From positions 310,001 to 374,000 of the forward strand of contig NW_024882195.1 of assembly GCF_019059575.1 (NCBI RefSeq): DNA of 64,000 nucleotides, given 5' to 3'. Shown piece by piece: positions 23,875-35,639 of the stretch (the first letter of the stretch is position 1; each line of letters begins with the position of its first letter). The notes under the pieces are model-generated. The model ran no database searches. It worked only from the letters and a program-made list of their open reading frames with translations, and had not been told where the DNA came from. The position numbers and the translations under genes were made by a program. The stretch comes from Amphibalanus amphitrite. Taxonomy: Eukaryota > Arthropoda > Thecostraca > Balanomorpha > Balanidae.

Positions 23875-25590
23875 CTAGACTAGGTCCTCTAACTCCGAGG
23901 AGGCGCTCCCCCCGTAGCGGATACGGGGGTGCCCTGAGCCCTCTCGGTGACGCCTCCCTTCGGCAGAGGCAGATCGGGCATGGCTCGGGCCCGGCTGGGG
24001 CCTTTTCGACCGGGGGACGTCGCTCTCCGAAGGTGACCAGCTCGGGGACGTCTGCCGCTTGGCGAGGCGCCCTGGAGCCGCGGAGGGCTGTTGCCGCCCC
24101 GACGGGGATGTCGAGGCGGCGGCCTGTGTCCTCGACACAGGCGTCTCTGGCAGCGGCGGTGGTGGCCGCCGCTGCGGAGGTGGAGGAGGCGGCGGGGGAC
24201 CCATGATGGGCCGAGTCCCCGCCTGAGGTGTCTCCGGGGTGTCAGCGGCAACAGCCGCATTGGCACTCCCGGAGGCGGAGTCGGCAGATGAGGCTTCCTT
24301 AGCCTCGAGGGCCTTCTGGACGAGGCGAGCCCTCCTCGCCTCGCGTGCCTTCCTCTCCTCCTCCCCCCGCCGCAGCACCTCCTGCACCGCCGTGGGCGGT
24401 CGGGGGCGGGGCGGGGTGGGTGGCGCCTTACCCTGCGCCGGGGGGCGCCGACCACCCTGTCGGCGCTGGACGACGGCCCAGCCGTCTCCATCACCGTTCG
24501 CGGCTGGAGCGGGACTGGGTGGACCCCACACTGACTCTAGAGCAGCCTGCTCTGTGTTGCTCGGCGGCACACGAGGCGCCGTGGTGTCCGCTGAGTCACC
24601 AGTGGCTACGACGGTGAGGCCGAATCGTTTGAGAAGCTGCACGAGCTGCGCTACACTCATCTGGGAGGCATCGGTAGAGTTTGTGACTCTCACCTTCTGG
24701 GCATACGAGGTCTTCGGGTGACTCTGGTTGTACACCTCCCGGGCCTCTTTGAAAGACAAATTTCTGGTAGCCTTGATGGTCATGATCTCTTTCTCCTTGA
24801 CGTATGCAGGGCAAGACCTATCATACGCGGAGTGCGGCGTCTGCCCCTCTCCGCAGTTGACGCATCGGGGGGTCTCCGAGTCACAGGTTTCGTCAGTGTG
24901 GTCCTGCGAAGCACACTTGGAGCACGTGGGCCTTCCTCGGCAGTTGTCCTTTGTGTGGCCGAAACGTTGGCAGCGGAAGCAGCGCATGGGCGCTGGGACG
25001 AAAGGCCGCACGCGAACCTTCACGTAGCCCACACGAATCTCACTCGGCAAGTCAGTGGAGTCAAACGTCAGAATTATGTTGTTGGTCGAGACCGTGCCTC
25101 TCTTCGTCATGATGCGGCGAGCCGCTGTCACGCCGAAATCGGCGAGCCCGTCCGCAATGTCCTCGTCGCTCACTCCCCTCAGGTCGAAACAGTTAATGAC
25201 CCCTCGTGATGAGTTCTTAGAGCGGTGGGGCTCCACTGTAAGCGGGATGGAGACGAGCCTCCGGCCGGATGCCCGTCCCTCGGAGAATACGAAGCGAGTA
25301 GCGTCCAACGCTTTCGCCGCCTCCTCGCTTTTCCTGAATTCGACCTCCAGCGCGCCATCACGCATCCGGTCACAACGAACGATCGAACCAAACCGGTCGC
25401 AGCCATCCTTCCGCTGGAAGGGCGTCAAGGAGCTCAGCTCCCTGTCGGCGCTCCGGAAGATGAGGATTTTTGGATTTTTCGGTCTTGGATCGTGCAGCGT
25501 TCGCCCGTCGGCCGAGGCCGGCGGGCGAGAGTCGGCCGAAGCCGAAGGATTGGTAAGAGTGGGGGAAGGGGGGTTGGTCGAGTTATCCAT
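23875..25590 (-). CDS. Element A ORF1: zinc-knuckle RNA-binding protein
   Basis: Intact 571-residue frame from ATG at 25590. Residues ~50-200 resemble the ORF1 core of I/Jockey-type elements (HRSKNSSRGVI, then VGYVKVRVRPF). Three CCHC-type knuckles follow: CFRCQRFGHTKDNC, CSKCASQDHTDETC and a longer CVNC...HSAYDRSC. The C-terminal third is Pro/Arg-rich and low complexity. By analogy it coats the element's RNA. It lies ~80 bases upstream of ORF2, as in other two-ORF elements. Confidence 0.85.
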   Translation of the reverse strand: MDNSTNPPSPTLTNPSASADSRPPASADGRTLHDPRPKNPKILIFRSADRELSSLTPFQRKDGCDRFGSIVRCDRMRDGALEVEFRKSEEAAKALDATRFVFSEGRASGRRLVSIPLTVEPHRSKNSSRGVINCFDLRGVSDEDIADGLADFGVTAARRIMTKRGTVSTNNIILTFDSTDLPSEIRVGYVKVRVRPFVPAPMRCFRCQRFGHTKDNCRGRPTCSKCASQDHTDETCDSETPRCVNCGEGQTPHSAYDRSCPAYVKEKEIMTIKATRNLSFKEAREVYNQSHPKTSYAQKVRVTNSTDASQMSVAQLVQLLKRFGLTVVATGDSADTTAPRVPPSNTEQAALESVWGPPSPAPAANGDGDGWAVVQRRQGGRRPPAQGKAPPTPPRPRPPTAVQEVLRRGEEERKAREARRARLVQKALEAKEASSADSASGSANAAVAADTPETPQAGTRPIMGPPPPPPPPQRRPPPPLPETPVSRTQAAASTSPSGRQQPSAAPGRLAKRQTSPSWSPSESDVPRSKRPQPGPSHARSASAEGRRHREGSGHPRIRYGGSASSELEDLV

Positions 25591-26594
25591 GCGAGTGTGC
25601 TTGGTCTCCGCCAGCTCGGCCGCCGACGCTCCGCAACGGCGCCGCTACAAGGCCTGGGACGGCCAAGCTGACTGTACGGGACTTGGCGGCACCTTCCGAG
25701 GGGGAGAGAGAGGCTCACCACCCCCCACGGTCGGATACCGCCTCCTCCCTTGACGCCTAGCCGAGTCACCGCCAGGGGCAGCGACAGATCAGCCCCACCG
25801 ACGGAGGACGGGCACAAGTGCCCGAACCCCGCCGGCGACACCTCTCCGACACCACCCCCGGCGGCATCACGACTGGGAATGGCTCCTCAAGTGCGGCGCC
25901 CCACTGAGTGTCCCGCCCTTACAGAACTCAGGGCCAAAGAGGCGTGTTGCCCAGCCACCGCGACTGGCTCCGCACGGTGGGGGGCTCAACTTCCAGGATC
26001 CCGTTGTCCTGGGGTACGGGTCGGCTCGCCTAGCCTAGTAAAACCGGCTGGTACCCGAGGGGACGCCACTCCCCTTACACTAGCCCAACTCGGCTGTGTT
26101 CCTGCGGGTGCAAAAACAATGAAAAAGGGGTAGGAAAGGAATCAGAAGGCTGTGATCGAACGAAACGCGGACATACGGTGAGAAGCAAAGCAAAAGCAAA
26201 CAAAGACCGCTCAAGAGAAACAAAACCACGAAAACCAAGAAAAGTCGGGCCGTACCATCTGTCCATCCAGCGATCAAAGCAAGTCGTAAGCAAGCACAGG
26301 TCAAGCTGGGGCCGAGGGGGCGCTACTCCCCTTGCTGGCCGAGGCCAGGGTCGCCGCGGGGCGAGGGCCCAAGGAACCCAGACCAACAGCGACCCGGGCC
26401 ACTGCCAACCCCCTGCGGGGCCAATCATGCAGACAATCCATCCAGTAAGCAAGGCAAGTCCAGGTCAAACGCGCGTCAAGCTGGGGCCGAGGGGGCGCTA
26501 CTCCCCTTACTGGCCGAAGTCACAGCCGCCGCACAGCCGGAGCCAGATGACCCCGGCTAAGCAGCAGCTCCGACCACGGATAGCCCCCTGCGGG
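25591..26594 (-). promoter_or_regulatory. Element A 5' UTR with tandem monomers
   Basis: On the minus strand the element opens with GCCCCGCAGGGGG. The same word (CCCCCTGCGGGGC on plus) is at 26584-26596 and 26409-26422, about 175 bases apart. Each is followed by the block seen on plus as GGGGCGCTACTCCCCTT (near 26315 and 26490), with a third weaker block near 26058. Tandem 5' UTR units of this kind act as promoters in some other non-LTR elements. The promoter role here is inferred. Confidence 0.6.
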
Positions 26595-27738
26595 GCAGCC
26601 AGGTTCTTTGATGCGGTCCTGGCCAGTGTACGTGAAACGTGCGGTCCTGGCCAGTGTACGTGAAACGTGCGGTCCTGGCCAGTGTACGTGAAACGTGCGG
26701 CTGGGAGCTGGAAGACGAGCAAAGTCCTCCAAAGTACAAGACGCCAAGCCTGGCCCTGAAGCTGGGGCATGGACTGAAAAGGGCGGCAGAAAAGGCCATA
26801 AAGGCCGGGAACGAAACTCTGCAGCAACGACTGAGCGATTATGTAACACTCCATGAACGGGAGTGGGGGGATAGCATATCCCATGCAGCTCTCTCTACCA
26901 TGGACCTTTGAAAGCTAAACAAAACCGATCCTCCACCGCTGACTGAGGATGTTGTGAAACTGGCGAAGGAAACGAAAACCGCCATTCAAGAGCTGGTGAA
27001 ATCTCTCACTGCAGAAGAGCTGGGGCGGCATGCCGTGAAAGGGAAGTATAACCAACTCATCCAACTTACATGCGCGGCAGTCATCAAATTTAACAAGCGC
27101 CGAGGAGGAGAGGCTGCTCAGTGTTCAGCTACTGACATCCACGCACGTCAACAGATATTCACATGTGATCAACGAAGACGTGATGTCGTATCTGTCTCCT
27201 TTGGAGCGCGAGTTGTCCAAGATGATGGAGTGTGTTGAAGTGATGGAAAACGCACGCGTCGGGTACCTATCCTCCTGACGCCCTACATGAGACAGGCGCT
27301 GGACCTGATCAGCCGTCTTCGGCCCTCCGTCGGCGTCCCAGAGAGCAGCACATACCTTTTGCGAAGGCGGTGGCCAAGTCGTTTGTCAAGGGCTGGAACT
27401 CGCTAAAATTTGCCTGCCAAGCAGCGGACCTACAGCGACCCCAGCTGGTTACCAGCACAAAACTGCGCAAATACCTTGCCACGGTATCGCAAATACTGAA
27501 CCTGGAAAACAACCAACTGGAGTGGCTGGCTAATCACCTAGGGCATGACCTCACAGTTCACCGCCAGCTCTACCGACTTCCAAATGAAGTGATTCAGATA
27601 GCAAAAGTCAGCCAGTTTCTCCTGGTCCCAGAGCAAGGTGAGGTTCATCGATACCGGAACAAGTCGTTGGACGACCTTGATGTGCAAGGTGAGCTATTTT
27701 CAAGAATTATATATTTGCCATCATGCAATGCTATTTAG
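26595..27738 (+). pseudogene. Tyrosine-recombinase-like (YR) gene, copy 1, broken
   Basis: Conserved blocks lie in order: AARFFDAVLASVRE, PSLALKLGHGLKRAAEKA, LTEDVVKLAKETK, AAVIKFNKRRGGEAAQ, AKSFVKGWNSLKFAC and TSTKLRKYLATVSQ, then LANHLGHDLTVHRQLYRLP. The last blocks carry the layout of tyrosine recombinase box II (LR, LGH, nucleophile Tyr), and NKRRGGE resembles box I. I know this as a widespread uncharacterised family in marine animals. The reading is shifted by a 28-base triplication (26612-26695) and stops separate the blocks. Element A inserted at its 5' side; the part further upstream is not recognisable beyond 15000. Confidence 0.6.
26612..26695. repeat. 28-base tandem triplication inside YR copy 1
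   Basis: TGCGGTCCTGGCCAGTGTAC plus GTGAAACG occurs three times with no mismatch (26612-26639, 26640-26667, 26668-26695). Two extra 28-base copies shift the frame by two. Confidence 0.9.
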
Positions 27739-28204
27739 TGTAATTGCCATGGTTCGTACCATCATCATTGTTTTTATCATTTTAATCGTCCGATAACTAA
27801 CATACCAGAGTAGGGCCCAAACGCGCATATTTCGGTACGGTCCGTTATTATCCCAAAGCATTTGCTGAAAAACTTGAACTTTTTAGAGTATTTTGATGAA
27901 CTGTAATAATAAATTTCATTTAGGACACCCGCTGTCTCGATCAAATGTGGACCTTGTTTGACATTTTCGATCCTTGTGTGGATGCGTTCTGTTTCCAGAC
28001 CTGGTGCAGGCGCGGCACCTGGAGTCTCAAGAGTCGCCGTCGCCGGGAGGCCGAGATAGCGGCGCACTTTGAGAAGAGCTAGTGCAGTGTGTCTGCCGCT
28101 GGAGCAGATGTCGCTACCCAATACATGGTTTTAATGCAAACATAGTTTTCAGTAAAATGTGGGGTGATCCATCTGTGTAGCATGCCACACAGTCGCCATA
28201 CGAA
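27739..28204. other. No gene recognised
   Basis: AT-rich spacer between YR copy 1 and a non-LTR fragment. I see no domain or repeat boundary in it. Confidence 0.5.
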
Positions 28205-28625
28205 GTGCTCCTGCCTTCAGCACAGCGCCCGGAATGTCGCGCTTCCTGGTAGCCGCCAAAGAGACGTCAATTTTCGGGGTCACCAGCCTCCACGGAGGAG
28301 TTCCGACCACATGGGAGTCCATGCGGATGACATCTCTGGGTCGGATACCACTCTCTGCGAAGAGCGTCTGCATACGGAGGCAAAATGGAGCTGGCTTAGA
28401 ACGTCCAGTATCGGTTGGGTGTCCAAAAATAAATCGAAAGCCGCTGGAGTAATCAGCCTCGTATGACGGGTGAAACGGAAACTGCCGAAGCTTCAGAGCG
28501 TATCGCATTCCCAGCGTCTCCCTCCGAAGACCGAGTGGAGGCTCATGGGCGTCGGCGAGAAGACTGTCCACCGGCGTGGTGCGGAACGCGCCCGTTGCTA
28601 TCCGGATAGCGGAGTGGTGCTTGGG
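28205..28625 (-). pseudogene. I-like non-LTR fragment D (RT thumb to RNase H linker)
   Basis: A ~140-codon frame matches the linker after RT in elements A and C: LLADAHEPPLGLRRETLGM, MRYALKLRQFPFHPSY, then KIDVSLAATRKRD and VLKAGAL. Both ends are cut off. Neither the RT active site nor RNase H is present. Confidence 0.75.
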
Positions 28626-29269
28626 TGGAGAACCTGCCCGGCCATCCCGGCCGTGGCCGGGGTAACTGGCAGCCTACCCCGGCGCGGCCGGGGTAACTTT
28701 CCACTCTGTAAATCCTAAAAGCTGTCTCCAATCATACGAGAAAGAAAAAAAAACTCGTTCCCCGGATGTTGACAATGACAGCCATGGGCGTAATATTGCA
28801 AATCGGGTAGGTATTTACTTAACTTACCGTACTCTCCAACCCTAGGACCCGCGTGTGGTTACCAACGCCCAGGTCGCTCTCAAATCGTACTCAGTTTCGA
28901 AAATTTGCAAAATGGAAACCGCAAAATAGTTTCAAAACCGCTGCTTGACAACACCATATCTTCAATCACGCGAAGGGAACTAGGTGAAGGTTCTGAAGGG
29001 GAGCAAAGCCAAGCTAATCGTGCTGGAGACGTCGGCGAGGCACGCTGATGTCAGAGCGTTCGGGCCTTGTTATGCATGCAGGGGTTCGTCCTGCTTAGTG
29101 ATCTGTGGCGCCAGTAGTCAATGTACTGCGATGTCCTCTGCTTGGAATGGACGCTGTGAACATTCGTAGCGTCCTGATAGGTATGTCTCGAAGGACTAAA
29201 CGACCTAGAGCAAACAGAACGTGGTGATGAACCATTGCTGTTATTTCCACTTTTGACACACCATGCAGA
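28626..29269. other. No gene recognised
   Basis: The start (28640-28695) has two GGCCGGGGTAACT words. The rest has no supported coding frame, although the next YR copy may extend a little into it. Confidence 0.45.
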
Positions 29270-30292
29270 GGCCATTTGTCCGAGCTTTTGGTCAGAGATG
29301 CTCTGATCCGGAATGTTGGCTGTTACACTCTAAAAAACAAAGGGACGAGAGGAAGTCTCTTAGAAGGCATCAAAACTAGACTACGATCTCTGGCAAAACT
29401 ACTCCGCAGCGTCCGAAGTCAAACAAACGACGAGCGGCTGTCTCTGCAAGTGATGCTACAGCCGCGCTACTTTGAAACAGTGATCGCATCGGTTCATAGC
29501 GAATGCAAGTGGGAGCTAGGAGACGGGCCAATCACCCTCCGTCCTTAACAGTACCTTCACTGGGCATAGAGCTGGGACATTAGTTTAAAGAAGGCAGCCG
29601 AAATCGCCATACGCGGAGTGACGAGAAGCAGAGACACTGACTCAAAAAGGCGCCTCACAGAGTACCTGGAGCTCCATGAACGTCTGAGTGGGGTGGTCCG
29701 GTCTCGCACGCAGTCCTGTCCACTAGAGATGTGCGAGAGCTTAACAGAGGGGGCACTCTTCCTGTGACTGAGGATATGGTCACTCTGTCGTCGACTATGA
29801 AGGAACACATCATGCGGACGCTTGAAGAACTCGAAGACCCGGAGAAGAGGCTCGACTCAGCCCCACCAGGTTACTGAACAGCATCCTCTTCTTGCGTACT
29901 AACTTCAGCATCCATAACGATCTTCAGCAAGAAGCGTGGTTATGGGGCAGCAAGGCTGCTGGTCAATACCTACACCGGGAGGCAAAGGGATGTTGTGGCT
30001 AACGGCGACCCGTTGGAAACGCGGTCGCCGCGGGAGGCAGAACTTGTAGAGAAAATGGCTCTCGTGGGGGTGCTCGGCGAGGGGAAATGGCGTGTGCTCA
30101 TCATCTTGATCCCGTACATGCAGATCGCTCTGGACACCATCGTGCGCTTCGAACGGAGCTGGAGCTGGAGGATAATCCCTACTTGTTTAGCAAAGCTGGC
30201 ACAAAGACGTTCGTGCCGGGCTGGGTAGCCATAAAGACGGTATGCAGGCTGTGCCAACTCAGCGCCCTGATCCCATCATCAGCATCAGACTG
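29270..30292 (+). pseudogene. Tyrosine-recombinase-like (YR) gene, copy 2, broken
   Basis: It begins with the family's N-terminal region (LVRDALIRNVGCYTL, then RLRSLAKLLRSVRSQTNDE, then LQPRYFETVIASVHSE), followed by LPVTEDMVTLSSTMK and, after frameshifts, EDNPYLFSKAGTKTFVPGW, which matches AKSFVKGW of copy 1. The LGH...Y block is not found. Several stops and shifts are needed to read through. Copy 1 and copy 2 overlap only partly, so together they show more of the family than either alone. Confidence 0.55.
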
Positions 30293-30592
30293 AGAACGTG
30301 TTTAGCGACTGTGACCCAGGTGCACCTATCTCTCGAAGTTTGCTGTCGATCCTTGGGGAAGAGGGCGCAGTTTGGACGGAGGAGCCGAAGATGTGGCCAT
30401 CGATAGGTATAGCAGGGGTAGGGACAAACTAAATGGGTTAACAGTTTTTTATATAGAAATTATATATTTGAGCTATATGGCCACGAAGTCCCTTGGGCCG
30501 AACTGCGCAGGAGTGGTACTCCTTGCTGAAGCGGTACACGATAATCAAAGATAAGAACGCAAGCACTGGCTCCGCAGCGATGAGATGGCCCT

Positions 30593-30632
30593 ATGTATGT
30601 ATGTATGTATGTACGTATGTATGTATGAATGA
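30593..30632. repeat. (ATGT)n microsatellite
   Basis: About ten ATGT units with one GTAC variant and a terminal GAATG. Confidence 0.9.
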
Positions 30633-30926
30633 AAAAACAACGTTTTACTATTGTCATTGTATGGTACCAAGCACCTGTGGTAGGTCAAAGTGTAGTGTAG
30701 ACGTGTAGAAGTCGACACGGATAGTCTGCGATAGCTGGCAGATATAATGGCGTTTCATGTCAATCTAAACAGTACACCTTGTGGGGAAAACCCTGGAAAC
30801 ATGGTTGGACTGCCCCAATGCACACTTTGGAAATGGTGGGCGTTTTGTACCTACATCTCTGATGTTTCACGCGCCACCAGCGGTCAGTTCAGATAGTTTA
30901 TAACAGTCCGTTCAGGTTGTGGTGAT

Positions 30927-32065
<1,139 letters not shown>

Positions 32066-32314
32066 CGTTTATTAAGGAACAAAAGGATGCGACCTCAAAC
32101 GGAAGTGCTTTGGGATCAGTGCATGTGGTTTATTTGAAATATGTCGATTTTTTGTTTTGACTTTTCGTTTTGACATGAGCTCCAGTTTGTGTTAAATTTA
32201 ATTTGGCCTGGTTTGTGAATATTTGGGCATTATTTTGGTTTTGTTTGGTGTAAAATAACTGCCTAAATTTCTCTAGTGTCATCTTGGTTTATAGAATCTT
32301 CAATCTGTGAATCG

Positions 32315-32407
32315 GCAAAATCATTAAACCATTTGAAACTGTCTGTGTTGCTCTAATAAACTACAAGAAATCAATGCGTTCAAGATATTACCTCTGAAGA
32401 TTCTACA
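32315..32407 (+). repeat. Probable 5' LTR end of a BEL/Pao element
   Basis: This repeats at 34758-34849 in direct orientation with few differences, contains AATAAA, and ends in CA just before the gag start. I could not find the outer LTR boundary or a primer-binding site. Confidence 0.5.
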
Positions 32408-32421
32408 GTTTTAAGATTGCC

Positions 32422-34757
32422 ATGGCAAGTACAAGTCGTTCATTGTCAGATTTACGTCGTAAACGTGGTCAAGAACTTGCCGCCCTAAATCGGATACTAC
32501 GAAGAGGATTTGTTCTTCTCGATATTGACGGCACCCGCGATGAGCTCTGGATCATTTTAAAGGAGCTCGATGACGCACTACACAAATTAGGGTAGCCTGG
32601 GGCAAGACGCCCCAGATAATTTATTTTGCTACATAACTTTTGTCCCACATCACCTGGAAGGCCAAATTTGTGCTCAATGCGTTCTTTGGACATTTTACTT
32701 TAAATTCCACCCGTCAAATTCATTCACTTTTGATCGAACTCCCAGCTAGGAAGTGATTTGTGAAGCAACTGCAAATGGGGCATTTTGCCCCAACCCCAGG
32801 GCAAAACGCCCCACGGCCTGGGGCAAGAAGCCCCATACTCTAGATTACAGATTAAACATGCTAGTTGACTAAATCTTATATAAGAGGCCCGTTAGACCTT
32901 GGGAGGCACGGAACTGAAGTTAGCCCCTTCCATCCTGTCAGGTGTTCAGGTATGACACTATTGTATGTACAGGTTTTTCACCTGGCTCATAAGGCCAAAT
33001 AATAAATTATTGCAATGCAAATGTTAACAAAATACTTCCTTTGCCATTAATTTGCTGAGAAAAGCACATAAAATTGCATAGAAACTTACTGTTCGCCAGT
33101 TACCGAACATTAGGAAGTGGGTATTCGGAACAACACATGAGGTAAAACGCCCATGGGGCTTTTTGCCCCGCGACCTACTGGGGCGTTTTACCCCATCACG
33201 TAGTTCGGTCAGGGAACAACGCCTTGCACTCCAGCAAGAAATAATTTAAAACGGACCAACCCATTATTATAAGCGTTAGACACTAGTTGTTCAAAATACA
33301 TAAAAGTCATTAACCTGACGTGGACAATAAAAGAACGCCATGATGCATAATCTGACTGCAAAACATAAAAATCACTCCAAAAACAAATTTTTGGCTATAT
33401 CTCCCTAAAGAGTTATCACAATTTCTTTCCAGTTTGCTCATATAATGATCATATAGTGCACGTTTTATAGAAGAGAGGATGTTTCCCCAGAACCTGGCCA
33501 ATTCCGAGAAACATCGGTGAGGCGTTTTACCTCGGCGGGGCGACTTGCCCCGGTCTACCCTACAAGATGCAAATTGGAATTACTTTGATCGTATTCAGGA
33601 CGACGAATTTGAACGAATACGCGCAGAACGTTATGAAGGAGAAGCGACTGAAAGGTGCACTGCGCTACAAGATTCTATACTTTCGCGGTTGCGAGAAAGG
33701 AAAGGTGCAGCAGCCAGCGAAGATGGTCAAAAGAAACTACATGACGTTGATTTAAACACATCGTATGCGTCAATTAAATCTGAAGTAGAGCACCGAATGA
33801 AAAATGATGAAGATAGCACCTCTCGAACGAACGATTTGGCGACAACGAATGCACAATCCCGAAATCAGCGAAGTCGAACGAACGAGAGATTTAACGAACG
33901 AGCAGCGACCGAATCAGTCCAATCTCTTCCGAAGCAGTTTACCTCGTCTGGAGCTAGAAGCATTTAACGGCAATGTTGCAGACTGGCCAAGATGGTACTC
34001 TCTATTTAAATCTTTAGTCGACGACCAGCCAATGTCCAATGATGAGAAAATGGCCCATCTGCAAGGTGCAGTAACTGGACTTGCACGCCACACAATCGGA
34101 GGTATGTTGTTTGATGGAAATTTATATCGTGATGCGATGTGCGCACTTAAAGATCGTTTTGGTCGAGACGAAGATATTGTCCATGCCAACTTGTCTCAAA
34201 TATTCTCTGCTTCTTCTCCTGTTTACCTCGACCCGTCCAGTTTAGAGAAATTTCACGGAGCCGTTCATTGTGCCGTAACCGTCCTGCAAAACATGGGCTT
34301 TGACGGGGATTTGAGATCGACTGAAAACCTTCGTCGTGCTGTCCAAAAGCTGCCGGCGGAGTTAAAAAGAGACTGGGGAGAATACGCTATCGACCTTCAC
34401 ATGCCGAATTTGATTCATTTTGACAGTTGGCTGCAGAGGCAGGTGCGCATTGCGCTAAATTATGCCGCCGTAGCCACTTCGACCAGTAAGCGGTCGGCAG
34501 TAACACCAGAGCCACAGAAAATGTCCAGAACTATGAGAAGTAACTACAGTACTGACACGTCGTTTTTTGTTCCAAAGGACTGTGTGTGTTGTGACTCAGG
34601 AACGCACCAGTTAGATGAGTGTCCTTTCAAACAAATGACTCCCGCTGCCAGATCGAAATATGTTTTCAGCAATCGACGTTGTTTTTCGTGCCTCAAGAAA
34701 GGTCATTTGTCCAGATATTGCAAATTCAGGACTGAGTGTGGTATCCACAACTGTAAG
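32422..34757 (+). pseudogene. BEL/Pao Gag, split by a MITE and frameshifted
   Basis: From ATG 32422 the frame runs to 32589 (LDDALHKL), is cut by a MITE (32590-33560), and resumes in register at 33563 (QDANWNYFDRIQDDEFERIR). A frameshift near 33880 leads into the capsid-like core: LPRLELEAFNGNVADWPRWY, FKSLVDDQPMSNDEKMAHLQ, FGRDEDIVHANLSQIF. The BEL-type Cys/His end is present (CVCCDSGTHQLDEC, CFSCLKKGHLSRYC). Gag then stops abruptly in the downstream LTR-like repeat; protease, RT and integrase are missing, so the element has an internal deletion. Confidence 0.8.
32590..33560. mobile_element. TA-flanked MITE (GGGTAG...CTACCC), 971 bases
   Basis: Inverted ends GGGTAG(C/A)C(T/C)GGGGCAAG(A/T)CGCCCC are flanked by TA on both sides (32588-32589, 33561-33562), as in Tc1/mariner-related MITEs. 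Removing it with one TA restores the Gag codons HKL|QD, which confirms the boundaries. The interior repeats GGGGCGTTTTGCCCC-like palindromes (about 32780-32835, 33140-33195) and has no coding frame. Confidence 0.88.
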
Positions 34758-34849
34758 CAAAACCAAATCAAACCATTTGAAACTGTCTGTGTTGCTGTAA
34801 TAAAGTACAAGAAATCAATGCGTTCAAGATATCACCTCTGAAGATTCTA
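34758..34849 (+). repeat. Probable 3' LTR remnant of the BEL element
   Basis: Direct repeat of 32315-32407, again containing AATAAA and ending in GATTCTACA. It adjoins the Gag Cys/His region directly. Confidence 0.5.
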
Positions 34850-35639
34850 CACAGGTAACAAACTAATACGTAAAGCTTTGTTGTGTTGAGAAGCGACGGA
34901 GGCCACCAGACAAGTACACAGTGTGTCATTTTTTTCTAGTAGCGGAGTTAATTTCTGCGTTAAAATATAAAATTGCTGTTGTCAGGCATTTCGACGAACA
35001 CAAAGCTGGGCGATGGCACAATCAATATATTTTGCCAATGTTGAAAGACTGTGCAGCAACTGCAACATCACACTAGCCAAAGACACCAAAACAGTACGTG
35101 ACAACAAACACTTGAAACCAAATATCTATACAACGCGAACACATCAGTCCACAAGATACATGGGATATAGTCCCTGAGCGCTGGCGTCATACCGTGCTGT
35201 AGACAGCTCGTTTTCAAGCAGAACGCTAGTGGCATATTACTCATAGCACTCCAGTGGCAGCAGCAGCTGCCAGTGGAACCCCGCACACACATAGAAGCTG
35301 CCGGTGACGAGCAGCGGCGACTCCGACTTTCGCTGATCAGCTGTTCCCTCTTCTACATCATCGGCTGCAACAGACGGCAACCAAAGCTCACGGTGCGGGA
35401 GGTGTGCGACGGACGGCCCTCCAGGTATTCAGTGGTTGGTTGCCAACATCACAATAAGCGATCTGCATTGATGAATACGTCTAATGGCTGTTGAAAACCA
35501 TTGCCGAAGTGTGTGCGATGGACATTTCTCATTTCTATTGAGTTATTTTACAGGAGTGTCTTTGTCATTTAAAGTTATTACACCAAAAGCACATCGGCTA
35601 ACCAACTACTCTTTTGCTGGAGGGCCGTACGCTACTTGG
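34850..35639. other. No gene recognised
   Basis: No domain or structured repeat was seen. Open frames are short. Confidence 0.5.

Larger units (their letters stand above)
15045..26594 (-). mobile_element. I-like non-LTR retrotransposon A, 11.5 kb with nested insertions
   Basis: The element is bounded by a perfect 15-base direct repeat GCAGCCAGGTTCTTT (15030-15044 and 26595-26609), the expected target duplication. On the minus strand it reads: 5' UTR with tandem monomers, ORF1 (zinc-knuckle protein), ORF2 (APE endonuclease, RT, RNase H), 3' UTR and a CAAA-repeat tail. Three younger elements sit inside it: a Tc1/IS630 element (15266-17536), a TTAA-flanked element (17550-18739) and non-LTR element B (19646-20919). 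Without them A is about 6.8 kb. Lesions seen in ORF2 are one nonsense codon and the B insertion, so A is young but not autonomous here. Confidence 0.88.

Noticed and set aside
24091..25753. Several long plus-strand frames
   Set aside because: They lie antisense to ORF1 of element A in GC-rich DNA and show no domain.
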